Shown: piece after piece, positions 16,579 through 25,237 of the stretch | How positions within the stretch are numbered: position 1 is the stretch's first letter | Layout of the letters: the number at the start of each line of letters is the position of its first letter | Source of the DNA: Haloarcula pelagica | Lineage (GTDB): Archaea; Halobacteriota; Halobacteria; Halobacteriales; Haloarculaceae | Assembly (NCBI RefSeq): GCF_030127105.1 | Contig: NZ_CP126162.1 | Location: 248,001-312,000, forward strand | Length of the DNA: 64,000 nt | Direction: 5' to 3' | Notes under the pieces: generated by a model | What the model was told of the DNA's origin: nothing | The model's database searches: none | The model's input: only the letters and a program-made list of their open reading frames with translations | Program-made: the position numbers and the translations under genes

Positions 16579-18060
16579 ATGAGCCAGCAAGCAGCGTCAC
16601 GCCTCGACAAGCAGATGCTCATCGGCGGCGAGTGGGTCGACGCCGACGAGCGGACAGACGTTATCCACCCCTACGATGGGGACCTCGTGGGGTCGATCCC
16701 GATGGCGACCGAACAGCAGGTCGTCGACGCGATCGACGCCGCCGAAGCCGCGTTCGAAGCGTCGGAGCTGTCGGCCTACCAGCGCTACGAGTACCTCCAC
16801 GAGACCGCCCGTCTGGTCGAAGAGCGGGCCGACGAGATCGCGACCATCCTCACCAGCGAACAGGGCAAGCCGATCTCGGAGGCCCGCGGCGAGGTCGACC
16901 GCGCCGTCCAGACGCTGGACCTCTCGTCCGAGCAGGCAAAGCGGATGTTCGGCGAGTACGTCCCGATGGACGCCCAGAAGGGTTTCGCCCGCGATCACTG
17001 TTTCACCCAGCGCGAGCCGCTGGGCGTCGTCGCGGCGATCACGCCGTTCAACTTCCCGCTGAACCTGATGGTCCACAAGGTCGGGCCAGCACTGGCGGCC
17101 GGTAACGCCGTCGTCGGCAAGCCCGCCTCGAACACCCCCCTGACCTCGATCGCGCTGTTCGAGTGTCTCGACGACGCCGCCGACGCGGTCGAGTTCGACG
17201 TACCGGATGGCCTGGTCAACATCGTCACCGGTTCGGGCTCCGCGACCGGCGACGTGATCCTAGAGCACGAGGCCGTCGAGGCCATCTCCTTCACCGGGTC
17301 GACGCCGGTCGGGAAGTACCTCGCCAACAACAGCGGGATGAAAGAGCTCACGCTCGAACTGGGCGGTAACGACCCGACGATCGTCTGGGACGACACCGAC
17401 CTCGAACAGGCGGCAGTCCAGGTCGTCGGCGGCGCCTGTTCGAACGCCGGCCAGGTGTGCAACAGCGTCGAGCGCGTGATCGTCCCCGAACGCATCGAAG
17501 ACGAGTTCGTGGAGCACCTCGTCGACGCCTGCGAGGATCTCGTCGTCGGCGACCCCTTCGAGGAGGGGACCAACATCGCCTCGATGGTCGACGACAGCCA
17601 GTTCGACGATGTCGTCGAACTCTTCGAAGCGACCGTCGACGCCGGCGCCACCGTCGAGTGTGGCGGTAACTACGGCGGCGACCTCGGCCCGCGGACGTTC
17701 GAGCCGACCGTCCTCTCGGGCGTGACCCCGGACATGCCCGCGGCCAAGGAGGAGACGTTCGGCCCGCTGGTCCCGGTCATCACCGTCGAGGACTTCGAGG
17801 AGGCACTTGCGGAGGCCAACAACACCAACTACGGCCTCGAAGCCGGCCTGTTCACCCAGGACATCGACCGCGCGAAACGCGCGGCCGACACCATCGACGC
17901 CGGCGGCGTCAACATCAACACGGTCAGTGGCTTCCGCGCCGATCACATGCCCTACGGCGGGTTCAAGGACTCGGGCGTCGGGAAGGAAGGTATCAAGTAC
18001 GCCGTCGAACACTTCTCCCGGGAGAAACTCGTCGGCTTCCACCAGGGCTTCAACGCGTAA
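16579..18060 (+). CDS. NAD(P)-dependent aldehyde dehydrogenase (semialdehyde/sulfolactaldehyde type)
   Basis: This 493-residue member of the aldehyde dehydrogenase superfamily shows the cofactor segment ITPFNFPLNLMVHK near residue 155, FTGSTPVGK near 235, the general-base Glu in LELGGNDP and the catalytic Cys in NAGQVCNSVE. The TTATAATTC box at 16550-16558 places a leaderless start at the ATG at 16579, not at 16561. Close relatives oxidise succinate, 2-oxoglutarate or lactaldehyde semialdehydes. In the sulfo-ED scheme it would oxidise sulfolactaldehyde to sulfolactate, the substrate made available to the SuyAB-type lyase. The fold and active site are certain, the substrate inferred. Confidence 0.88.
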   Translation: MSQQAASRLDKQMLIGGEWVDADERTDVIHPYDGDLVGSIPMATEQQVVDAIDAAEAAFEASELSAYQRYEYLHETARLVEERADEIATILTSEQGKPISEARGEVDRAVQTLDLSSEQAKRMFGEYVPMDAQKGFARDHCFTQREPLGVVAAITPFNFPLNLMVHKVGPALAAGNAVVGKPASNTPLTSIALFECLDDAADAVEFDVPDGLVNIVTGSGSATGDVILEHEAVEAISFTGSTPVGKYLANNSGMKELTLELGGNDPTIVWDDTDLEQAAVQVVGGACSNAGQVCNSVERVIVPERIEDEFVEHLVDACEDLVVGDPFEEGTNIASMVDDSQFDDVVELFEATVDAGATVECGGNYGGDLGPRTFEPTVLSGVTPDMPAAKEETFGPLVPVITVEDFEEALAEANNTNYGLEAGLFTQDIDRAKRAADTIDAGGVNINTVSGFRADHMPYGGFKDSGVGKEGIKYAVEHFSREKLVGFHQGFNA

Positions 18061-18081
18061 GTTCCGGTACGGCGCCGTTTT

Positions 18082-19167
18082 TCAGTCGACGCTGACCCAT
18101 CGATCCGTCTCGGCGGCCTCGTAGATCGCTTCCATCGCGTGCATGTCGACGAGGCCGTGGTCGCCGTCGGGGCGGATGGGTGCGTCGCCGCGGAGTCGGT
18201 CCGCGAAGTAGTCGAACTCCTCCAACATCTGGTCGACCTTCTCGACGGTCACCGACGCTCGGCCGTCGCCACGGGAGACGTGGAGCTGTCGGGACTGGTC
18301 CTGGAAGAAGGCCGGTTCGACGCGGACCTGGCCCTCGGTGCCGGTGACGGTGATCCCCGAGGACTGGCGGGCGTTGTGGCTGGCGTAACACTGGCCGTAC
18401 ACCTCGTCGGGGAACTCCACGGAGAACGCGACCGTCTCGTCGACCTCGCCGAACGCGTCGTGGGTGCTGGACGTGTTGCCGGTGACCGCCAGCGGGTCGG
18501 CGTCGAGCAGGAAGCGCGCGGTGTTGAGCGGATAGATCCCGATGTCGAACAGCGCGCCGCCGCCGGCGAGTTCCGCGTCCAGACGCCACTGGTCGGGGTT
18601 CGGGTCGATGCGGTCGAGCAGTCGCTGGGACATGTCGCCGGTGACCGACATCGGCTCGCCGACGTAGCCGTCGGCGATCAGTTCGCGCGCTCGGCGGACG
18701 GCCGGTTCCGTGTGCATCCGGTAGGCGATCATCAGCTCGACGCCGGCGTCGGCGGCGGTGTCGCGGAGGCGGGCGGCCCGCTCGCTGTCCCGCTCCATCG
18801 GTTTCTCACAGAGGACCGCCTTCCCGAACTCGGCAGCGGTCTCGACGTACTTCAGGTGCAAGGCGTTGGGCGTGACGATGTAGACGGCGTCGTACGCGTC
18901 GCGGGCGGCGCCGTCGTGGAACTCGTCGTAGGTGATCCCGTGGTCGGCACCGTCGGTCTCGGCGGCGATGCGCTCGGCCTTTTCGGTCGAACTGCTGACC
19001 ATGACGGCCGGTTCACAGCGGTCGCTCGCCTCCAGTGCTGGCAGGGCTCGCCCTTTCGTGAACCAGCCCAGTCCGATGACCGCAAACCGAACGGGGTCGA
19101 CGGTGTCGGCGTCGACCGTTTCCCAGTCGCGTGCGCAGCTATCTTCGACGATGGCACTCAGGTCCAT
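18082..19167 (-). CDS. Gfo/Idh/MocA-family sugar dehydrogenase
   Basis: The 361-residue oxidoreductase has a Rossmann segment (FAVIGLGWFTKG), the conserved VLCEKPM motif and a C-terminal alpha/beta domain with GGGALFDIGIYPLN containing the conserved Asp. The haloarchaeal xylose dehydrogenase XacA belongs to this family and carries out the first step of pentose oxidation. Here it is the best candidate for oxidising the imported sugar at C1. An ATTTATGA box about 27 bp before the ATG at 19167 supports that start; the frame is open for another 126 bp upstream. The gene is divergent from the zinc-ribbon gene and convergent with the aldehyde dehydrogenase gene. Confidence 0.85.
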   Translation of the reverse strand: MDLSAIVEDSCARDWETVDADTVDPVRFAVIGLGWFTKGRALPALEASDRCEPAVMVSSSTEKAERIAAETDGADHGITYDEFHDGAARDAYDAVYIVTPNALHLKYVETAAEFGKAVLCEKPMERDSERAARLRDTAADAGVELMIAYRMHTEPAVRRARELIADGYVGEPMSVTGDMSQRLLDRIDPNPDQWRLDAELAGGGALFDIGIYPLNTARFLLDADPLAVTGNTSSTHDAFGEVDETVAFSVEFPDEVYGQCYASHNARQSSGITVTGTEGQVRVEPAFFQDQSRQLHVSRGDGRASVTVEKVDQMLEEFDYFADRLRGDAPIRPDGDHGLVDMHAMEAIYEAAETDRWVSVD

Positions 19168-19251
19168 ATCGGGACCACTGGCCCGTGGCTCATAAATCGA
19201 CCCCTCGCGGTGAACGAAACGGTTATATTTCAAAAGACAGAGTGCTAATCC

Positions 19252-19425
19252 GTGGCGCCCGAAGAGCCAGATATCTGTCCGTATCCCGGCCACGATACCG
19301 TCAGGTGTCCCGAGTGTCGGACGGACATCCCCGGTCTCGTCCCGGACGGGAGCCCGGAGGACCCGGAGCCGCGCTGCCCGGCCTGTGGCGAAGTCATCGA
19401 CACGGTCATCATCACCGACGGGTGA
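19252..19425 (+). CDS. 57-residue zinc-ribbon microprotein
   Basis: A GTG start lies about 27 bp behind a GGTTATATTTC box. The product carries two cysteine pairs, CPEC near residue 19 and CPACGE near residue 44, plus an N-terminal CPYPGH. This gives a treble-clef or ribbon-type zinc site typical of haloarchaeal zinc-finger microproteins. It is acidic and has no signal or membrane segment. The function is unknown. It is transcribed away from the sugar dehydrogenase gene, and the two promoters are only about 35 bp apart. Confidence 0.68.
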   Translation: MAPEEPDICPYPGHDTVRCPECRTDIPGLVPDGSPEDPEPRCPACGEVIDTVIITDG

Positions 19426-19731
19426 GCCGCCGGACCGTGGTCGGAAGTGTTAGTAATAAATGTTTTCGTGCGTGGAGACTGCGACGGCCCGAGTTCGACG
19501 GTGACGGAAATCTTTATGAGGAGTACGAGTAAACAAATCGGACAGTGACCGAACAGCGTCGGCGGCCGCTGTTCCGGACCGGAGGATCATGACAGCGACA
19601 CACGTCGGCTCGACCGAGTCAGGGGCGGGAGGTCCACAGGTTGTGCTGTGTCCACACAGCGGTCAGCCACCCACGAGAACCACGATCGACTCCGGCCGGA
19701 AGGTCGGAACGCCACCGGCAACGACGGAGCG
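19426..19731 (+). other. Leader region upstream of the Cdc6-like gene
   Basis: About 300 bases contain several AT-rich promoter-like stretches (GTTAGTAATAAATG near 19450, AATCTTTATGAGG near 19510) and the small reading frame described separately. I see no iterons like those at 55.7-58.6 kb and no inverted repeat. Confidence 0.4.
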
Positions 19732-19735
19732 ATGA
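19589..19735 (+). CDS. Possible 48-residue leader ORF overlapping the Cdc6-like gene
   Basis: An ATG preceded four bases earlier by GGAGG opens a 48-codon frame. Its TGA overlaps the Cdc6-like ATG as ATGA. The product is rich in Gly, Pro and Thr and resembles no family I know. A clear Shine-Dalgarno sequence is uncommon in this window, which is the main argument for translation. The composition is no better than random high-GC sequence, so this remains tentative. Confidence 0.3.
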   Translation: MTATHVGSTESGAGGPQVVLCPHSGQPPTRTTIDSGRKVGTPPATTER

Positions 19736-20895
19736 ACTTAGAAGAACGGATCAGGCGGCGGCAGCGACCGACCGACGAGGCGACACTCGTCACCGAGTGG
19801 GAGCCGCTGTCCCCGGTCGCTCACGTCGAGGAACCGGTCAACCGGGCGATGGTCATCGAGCGAGTGCTCGACCACTTCGATCCGCTGTTCGAACGTCGGA
19901 CGCCGCCGAACCTCTATCTCCACGGCCCCGCCGGGACGGGGAAGTCGGCGGTCGTCACCGCGCTGTGTCAGCACCTGGACCGGTACCCGATCAGTTCCCG
20001 CCCGGTGATCTACACCACGACACGTGTGGCCGAGGAGTCGCCGGTCGTGGTGTATCTGGACGCGCGCCGGATCACCAGCGAGTTCGAGTGGTACCACTCG
20101 CTGCTCGACGAACTCGTCGAGGAGTCGGTCCCCGAGCGGGGTGTCGGCACGGATCGCCTCGAGACACGGCTGCGAACCCTGCTTCGGGATCGGACGACGA
20201 AGTTCGTCGTCGCGATCGACCACTTCGACGAACCGACCGTCGAGGTCGAACGTTTCGTCGAGCGACTGGACTCGCTCCCGGACAACCTCTGCTGGCTCGC
20301 CGTCGGCAGGACGCCACCCGGGGCCACGCCGGTCGCAGAACTGACCGCCGACGCGATCGAGTTCGACCCGTATCGACAGCAGGTCCTGACGGACGTGGTG
20401 ATGGCGCGTGCCTCGCTGGGACTGAGTGAGAACGTGCTGGACCACGACCTGGCACGGGAGATCGCGGAGCGGGCGGACGGGAACGCACACGACGCGCTGA
20501 CGGCGCTGTCGCTGGCGACGGGCAGGGCAGTCGACGCGGGCCGGACGACGATCACCGACACCGATATTTACACCGCGTTCGAGGACATCCCCGACGACGG
20601 CGTGGCGCTCGGGCGTGTGCTGTCGCTTCCGGAGAACCGCCAGGCAGTCCTGCGTGAACTCGTCGACATCCCGCCGGACGAACGGCGATCGGTCGCCAGC
20701 GCCACGCGGGCGATCGACCCAGAGCTCTCGCTGTCGCCGGGGACGATCAAGCGGTTTGTCTACGAACTCGCGGAGGCGGGCGTGTTGAAACGGATCGAAG
20801 CCATGACGAACACGTCACAGGGACGGCGACCGAGCCGCGTGGAGTATCTGTTCCCGGCGGAGGCGTTTCGGCGGCTGTACGACCGGCGACAGTAG
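19732..20895 (+). CDS. Cdc6/Orc1-like AAA+ ATPase
   Basis: The 387-residue protein has Walker A HGPAGTGKSA at residues 64-73 and a Walker B-like FVVAIDHFDEP near 158-167. A sensor/lid region and a C-terminal winged-helix domain (SLSPGTIKRFVYELAEAGVL) follow. The overall layout is that of archaeal Orc1/Cdc6 initiators. The Walker B signature is DHFDE instead of DE. The chosen ATG lies just before the ERIRRRQRPTDEAT segment that aligns with other family members. No origin-like repeats flank it, so it may be an orphan initiator or a regulatory paralogue of the gene at 56686-58185. Confidence 0.75.
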   Translation: MNLEERIRRRQRPTDEATLVTEWEPLSPVAHVEEPVNRAMVIERVLDHFDPLFERRTPPNLYLHGPAGTGKSAVVTALCQHLDRYPISSRPVIYTTTRVAEESPVVVYLDARRITSEFEWYHSLLDELVEESVPERGVGTDRLETRLRTLLRDRTTKFVVAIDHFDEPTVEVERFVERLDSLPDNLCWLAVGRTPPGATPVAELTADAIEFDPYRQQVLTDVVMARASLGLSENVLDHDLAREIAERADGNAHDALTALSLATGRAVDAGRTTITDTDIYTAFEDIPDDGVALGRVLSLPENRQAVLRELVDIPPDERRSVASATRAIDPELSLSPGTIKRFVYELAEAGVLKRIEAMTNTSQGRRPSRVEYLFPAEAFRRLYDRRQ

Positions 20896-21321
20896 CGAAC
20901 CCGACGGTTTCGTAGTCGTATTTCGCATTTATAAGAAGAGTGGCGAGAAAACAACCGTGAGTGTATCTTTTCGTATCGAGGTGCCGATATTTTTCCGCGG
21001 GTTCGCGATTTTGGTATCTAAAGTAGCGCTGGGAGGTTCCCGTTCGGTCTGTCCAGAGTCGTATGCGTGAGAGTGTCGGTGGCCGATCGCTGTCGCGGCT
21101 GTCCGAACGGCGGTTGACCGGAGCCGCGGCGAGGGTGGCGTCGAACGAGGAGTGACTTCGACGGTAACGATGTTCGGGTGTAGCCGATAGGGCCACCTTA
21201 CGGCGGGTCGTCGGTCCGTTACAAAGAGCGGGGAGAGCGATCGGTAAGCTATGCACGCCGAGAGTACGAGTGCTGGCGAGTTCGGCGACAGAGCGAGCGC
21301 GGTCCCGGTCACCACCGACAG
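20896..21321. other. Non-coding spacer of about 425 bases
   Basis: The spacer is AT-rich from about 20920 to 21025 and then returns to normal GC. A GTTACAAAG stretch near 21217-21225 could be the halocyanin promoter. Two tiny frames (30 codons at 21063, 24 codons at 21251 overlapping the halocyanin ATG) are present but unsupported. I find no iteron or long inverted repeat. Confidence 0.4.
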
Positions 21322-21942
21322 ATGACAGCCGGCGAATCGCTGAACAGACGGCAGTTTCTCCGGGCGGGGCTCGGGACCGCACTGGCAGCCGGGGCCGGGA
21401 CAGCGGCCGCCCAGGAAGGGACGACACACACGGTCGAGATGACGGACGGATTGGTGTTCGACCCGGACGACCTGACGATCGAACCGGGCGATACGGTCGT
21501 CTGGGAGAACGTCGGCGCCATCGGACACTCGGTCACGGCCTACGAGGCGGAGATTCCCGAGGAGGCGACGTACTTCGCGAGCGGCGACTTCGACTCCGAG
21601 GACGCGGCGCGGAACAGCTACAGGGCCGGCGATCCGGAGAGCGGGGACATCACAGAGGGGATGACCTACGAACACACGTTCGAGGTCGCCGGGAGCTACG
21701 ACTACTTCTGCATCCCACACGAGTCCGCCGGGATGGTCGGCACGATCCAGGTCGGCGGCGACGGCGGGAACGGTGGCGGCGACGGCGGGAACGGCGGCGG
21801 CGGGTTCGTGATTCCGGAGGTGCCCGACAGCGCCAGAACGCTCGCCGTCTCGGCGACGATCACCTTCCTGAGCGTGCTCGGACTCTCCTACGTGTTCATG
21901 AAGTACGGCGGCGACTACCTTGAGGACGACGCCACGGAGTGA
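21322..21942 (+). CDS. Halocyanin-like blue copper protein, Tat-exported and membrane-anchored
   Basis: The 206-residue protein begins with a Tat signal (NRRQFLRAGLGTALAAGAG). A plastocyanin/azurin-type domain follows, with all copper ligands visible: His in AIGHSV, Cys and His in YFCIPHES and Met in AGMVG. After a GGNGGGDGG-type linker, a C-terminal transmembrane helix near residues 170-192 anchors it with a short acidic tail inside. Proteins of this type carry electrons on the outer membrane face to terminal oxidases or other reductases. The nos accessory genes at 27.6-32.3 kb are the nearest possible electron-transfer context, but no direct link is visible. Confidence 0.88.
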   Translation: MTAGESLNRRQFLRAGLGTALAAGAGTAAAQEGTTHTVEMTDGLVFDPDDLTIEPGDTVVWENVGAIGHSVTAYEAEIPEEATYFASGDFDSEDAARNSYRAGDPESGDITEGMTYEHTFEVAGSYDYFCIPHESAGMVGTIQVGGDGGNGGGDGGNGGGGFVIPEVPDSARTLAVSATITFLSVLGLSYVFMKYGGDYLEDDATE

Positions 21943-22100
21943 GCGGTGGCTGTAGCGCGGGCTTATCCGCGTATCGAGTGCATACTAAAGAGGAACTCAG
22001 GAGCAAGACTGTGTGTGATGAGACGGCACATCAGCCTATCGAAACGGCGGCGCTCGGGCGAGCGCGCCCGTGTCAGACAGGGACCCGGCGGTGGGAGCAG

Positions 22101-22397
22101 ATGAGCAGCGAGGAACGGCCCACGGACCCGATCGGGCCGGCCCGGACAGCGTCTGCGGGGGCCGTCGAGTCAGACACAGGGGCGGAGTCGGTGAAGTGCC
22201 GACAGCTTCGTGAACTGTTCGAGGACGTGACCGGGACGGATCGGATCGTCGAGAAACAGGAGTCCTCCGGCGCCTCCCGCTGTGTCGCGGACGACCCGTC
22301 GGGAGCCACCATCGCGGAGTACGTGAGCAGCATGGTGCGAGACGACGGCCTCGGCGAGACACTCGCCGAACCCGACACCGGGTCGACGCCGGACTGA
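22101..22397 (+). CDS. Acidic hypothetical protein
   Basis: The 98-residue frame starts at ATG 22101 behind a purine-rich GGGAGCAG. A central segment, KCRQLRELFEDVTGTDRIVE, looks structured and is flanked by acidic low-complexity tails. A GTG at 22011 in the same frame lies about 27 bp from a CATACTAAAG box and could be the true leaderless start, giving 128 residues. No function can be assigned. Confidence 0.55.
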   Translation: MSSEERPTDPIGPARTASAGAVESDTGAESVKCRQLRELFEDVTGTDRIVEKQESSGASRCVADDPSGATIAEYVSSMVRDDGLGETLAEPDTGSTPD

Positions 22398-22433
22398 TGT
22401 CCGTGCTCGGCGGTCGGTCCCCGCTGCCGGCCC

Positions 22434-23192
22434 TCACATGAACATCCGATCGTCCGGATACTCCGAACTCACGTCGCTCCCGCCGGCACCGCGGGACTCC
22501 ATCCGGCTGGCGAGTTGCTCGTAGTACTGTTTGAGTTGGTCACCGAACGTCCTGAGGTCCGTCTCGTCGACATCGAGGTCGTAGAGCCCTTCGAGCGCGT
22601 CTATCAGCCGCAACGCCGCGTCGATATCCGGGCCGGGGAGATGCGTCGGCGTGATGAGAACGCCCGTTTCGGGGACCGTCTCGTCCAGACTCCGGGTGAC
22701 CAGTTCGCCCACGATACCGTCCAACAGGCCGCCCCGGAGCGGCGAGAGCGACGAGTCGGCGAGCCGGCGGTCCCGGTAGGCCGGCGTCGCGACCGAGAAC
22801 ACGTCGTGTTCCTCCGGTCCGTGAGGGAACGGGACGCCGTGGAGGACGGTGATCTCGTCGACGGCGCTTGGCTCGATCCAGTCGAGCAGCGCGTCGACGT
22901 AGCCGCGACCGGCACCGACGGGGACGAACAGCTCCTCAATGAGGATAGTCATGTCAGCGCCAGTGTGCGTGAACAGCCGGCCGTGGTGACGCGGGACGCC
23001 GTCCTCGAACGGCGCGATGGCCGGGAGGTCGTTCGGGGCGACGTGGCCGATGAGCGTCGCGTCGAGGTGCCGGACCAGGTGATCGACGGCGGTAACGCCG
23101 GCCATCCCCGGGTTCGCCTGGCCGACGAGCAGCGTCGATCCGATGGGCTTGTGCTCCGTGGTGTCGATGCGAAAGGTGTCTGCGACGGACAT
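22434..23192 (-). CDS. PAC2-family protein (proteasome assembly chaperone-like)
   Basis: The 252-residue protein resembles the archaeal PAC2 family (COG2047/COG1938). It has the N-terminal TLLVGQANPGMAGVTAVDHLV, a central HTGADMTILIEELFVP and the segment ITVLHGVPFPHGPEEHDVF. PAC2 proteins are related to eukaryotic proteasome assembly chaperones, but archaeal members have no settled function. It is transcribed alone and convergent with the preceding small gene. Confidence 0.8.
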   Translation of the reverse strand: MSVADTFRIDTTEHKPIGSTLLVGQANPGMAGVTAVDHLVRHLDATLIGHVAPNDLPAIAPFEDGVPRHHGRLFTHTGADMTILIEELFVPVGAGRGYVDALLDWIEPSAVDEITVLHGVPFPHGPEEHDVFSVATPAYRDRRLADSSLSPLRGGLLDGIVGELVTRSLDETVPETGVLITPTHLPGPDIDAALRLIDALEGLYDLDVDETDLRTFGDQLKQYYEQLASRMESRGAGGSDVSSEYPDDRMFM

Positions 23193-23442
23193 CCGTGGGA
23201 CGTTGGCGACCCCGGCCCGTAGTTAGCGGTCACGTTCCCGGTCCCTACCGGACTGTTACCGTCGTGTCGGAACGGACAGCGGACCGGGACTCGCCGACAG
23301 CGTAGATCGCTCCCGATGGGCCCCGTACCGGCGATTCCCGCGTGGCTAGGACCCGGTTACTCCTGGGGCCGCGGCGACCGACCGTGTCAGGACGATCGTG
23401 TGGAGTTATGTCACCCCGCACCGATCGTGTCGGTGAGGTATC

Positions 23443-23865
23443 ATGCCAGTCTCAGACCTTGCGCGAACGGACGTGATGACAGTCGATGGCGACCAGACCG
23501 CCGGTAACGTGGCGACGGTCATGGCGGAAGAGAACGTCGGGAGCGTGATCGTGGAAGAGGACGACAGGCCCATCGGGATCGTCACCGACAGAGACCTCGT
23601 GATCCACGTTCTCGAACCACGGCGGGATCCGGCCGAGATGACCGCCGCGGACATCATGACCGAGACGCTCTCGACGGTTCAGGGTGACATGGGGCTGTTC
23701 GAGGCGACCGCGAAGATGCAGGCCGATACCGTCCGTCGGCTCCCGGTCGTCGACGACAGCGGCCTGATCGCGGGGATCATCACGCTGGACGACATCCTGC
23801 AGTTGCTCACCGAGGAACTCCAGAACCTCGCGAGCGTGGTCGAAGCGGAGTCGCCGCCGTACTGA
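23443..23865 (+). CDS. Tandem CBS-domain protein
   Basis: The 140-residue protein consists of two CBS motifs. The first is near residues 8-60 (GSVIVEEDDRPIGIVTDRDL) and the second near 75-130 (RRLPVVDDSGLIAGIITLDD). Such proteins bind adenosine nucleotides or related ligands and regulate partners. No partner domain is fused, and neighbours give no hint of the target. Confidence 0.88.
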   Translation: MPVSDLARTDVMTVDGDQTAGNVATVMAEENVGSVIVEEDDRPIGIVTDRDLVIHVLEPRRDPAEMTAADIMTETLSTVQGDMGLFEATAKMQADTVRRLPVVDDSGLIAGIITLDDILQLLTEELQNLASVVEAESPPY

Positions 23866-23885
23866 GTCCGGACGGAACGACGCGC

Positions 23886-24311
23886 TCAGACATCGAGGAC
23901 GGCTTCGAGAACCCACCCGTCGTCGTCTTCTACGACCCGCATCTCGCTGTAGGTCGGTGCTTTGAGGTCCATCGCTCGCTCGTCCGGGTCGATGGCCGCC
24001 CCGACGAGCGTCCCAGACAGTTCGAACCCGTCGTCGCTCCGGTGGATCGAGAGCCCGGTGATCCCGGTGACGACCGCATTCTCGACATCCTGAAAGAGGA
24101 TCACCCGGTCGAGGAGGTCGAACAACAGCGCCTCGGCTGTCCGGGCTTCGATCGCTACCTGCCGGGTCCGTCGCTCCCCCGCAGGGACCGGGTCACCGTC
24201 GGTGACGATCGCGGAGACGGCATCGAGGGCGGCCCGGAACGCGGCGTCGAGCGACTCCCCGCGTGCCCTGAGTTTCACGTCCGCCGGGTGAGAGAGCAGT
24301 TCGTACGGCAC
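23886..24311 (-). CDS. Archease (RtcB tRNA ligase cofactor)
   Basis: The 141-residue protein has the archease signature. HPADVKLRARGESLDAAF at the N-terminus corresponds to the metal-binding HTAD motif, and KAPTYSEMRV near the C-terminus supplies the second set of ligands. Archease activates the RNA ligase RtcB, which joins tRNA exons after intron removal. The second motif residue is Pro where many archeases have Thr. The gene stands alone and is convergent with the CBS gene. Confidence 0.87.
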   Translation of the reverse strand: MPYELLSHPADVKLRARGESLDAAFRAALDAVSAIVTDGDPVPAGERRTRQVAIEARTAEALLFDLLDRVILFQDVENAVVTGITGLSIHRSDDGFELSGTLVGAAIDPDERAMDLKAPTYSEMRVVEDDDGWVLEAVLDV

Positions 24312-24383
24312 GATCGGTGACTACGTTGTCCAGGCGGTAAGGCTTTCCTCGGGGTCAGAACCGGGACAAACAGACTGCGGCCG

Positions 24384-25187
24384 TCACTGGGAAGCGTTAG
24401 CGAGCGCGGTGTCGGCCCACGCTGGCCGCTCGATGTCGCGGCCACCGAGGCTGAGGACCTCGTAGCTGACATCGACGACGCCCGGTTCGCTCGTCGCGCC
24501 CGAGGAGACCGTGTACGTCCCGGACGCCTCGAACTGCAGAACCCGGCCGCTGGCGTCGACGACCAGGCGCGCCTCGTAGTTCCGGAGGTCCGTCCCGTTT
24601 TCCGGGAGGACGGCCGACGCGTTCGTCGAGGTCGCCGCCAGCGTCACCAGATACCGGCCGTCGCTGGTCTGGCTGTCGACCACCTCGAAGGTCGACGCGG
24701 TAAGGTGTGACCGGAGCGCGCCGGTCCCGGTGAGATCGGCGGCGCTCGCCGGCGGCCCGGTGGAGTACCGGACCGTGTCACCGACCTGGCCGCGCACGAC
24801 CTGGCGGCTCCGATTACCCCAGGTGTCGAACCGGGAACTCGGTGCGCCCGCTCCGGAGGTCACTCGATACCGGTACTCGGTCTTGTTCGACTCGACGAGC
24901 GTCCGCTGGCGGCCGACGATCGTGACGACCTGCCCGTCCCGGACGAGCGACCGGTTCGCCCGGTAGTCGTTCTCGAACCCGGCGGCGAGCATCGCGTCAC
25001 TGTGGGCAGCCAGCAGCGCCGCGGGGTCCGTGAGCCGCCCGTCAGAGATCCCGGGGACGGCCGCCGGTCCCGACACTGAGGCATCGGTTGCGGACGGCGT
25101 CTCGGGCGCCGGTGCCCCGCCGAAGCCGTTACAGCCGGCCAGAACGACCAGAGCCAGCAGACACACGCCGAGTCGCGAACCTCGCAT
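24384..25187 (-). CDS. Haloarchaeal surface lipoprotein of unknown function
   Basis: The 267-residue protein starts MRGSRLGVCLLALVVLAGC, a Sec-type lipoprotein signal with the lipobox Cys at residue 19, followed by a Pro/Thr-rich spacer. The rest is predicted to be beta-rich with repeated NXS/NXT sequons (for example NRS and NAS) that could be N-glycosylated. It resembles the DUF7537-type haloarchaeal lipoproteins in layout. An ATG seven codons upstream gives a poorer signal peptide, so 25187 is chosen. Confidence 0.7.
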   Translation of the reverse strand: MRGSRLGVCLLALVVLAGCNGFGGAPAPETPSATDASVSGPAAVPGISDGRLTDPAALLAAHSDAMLAAGFENDYRANRSLVRDGQVVTIVGRQRTLVESNKTEYRYRVTSGAGAPSSRFDTWGNRSRQVVRGQVGDTVRYSTGPPASAADLTGTGALRSHLTASTFEVVDSQTSDGRYLVTLAATSTNASAVLPENGTDLRNYEARLVVDASGRVLQFEASGTYTVSSGATSEPGVVDVSYEVLSLGGRDIERPAWADTALANASQ

Positions 25188-25237
25188 ACCCGCCGGTCGT
25201 CGTCGCACGGCAAAAAAAGGACAGTTCCGGAACGGCG

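Noticed and set aside
20896-21025. AT-rich stretch after the Cdc6-like gene as an origin
   Set aside because: No iterons, no dyads and no G-run; AT-richness alone is not enough.
21063-21155. 30-codon frame upstream of the halocyanin gene
   Set aside because: No well-placed promoter, no coupling to the next gene and random-looking composition.
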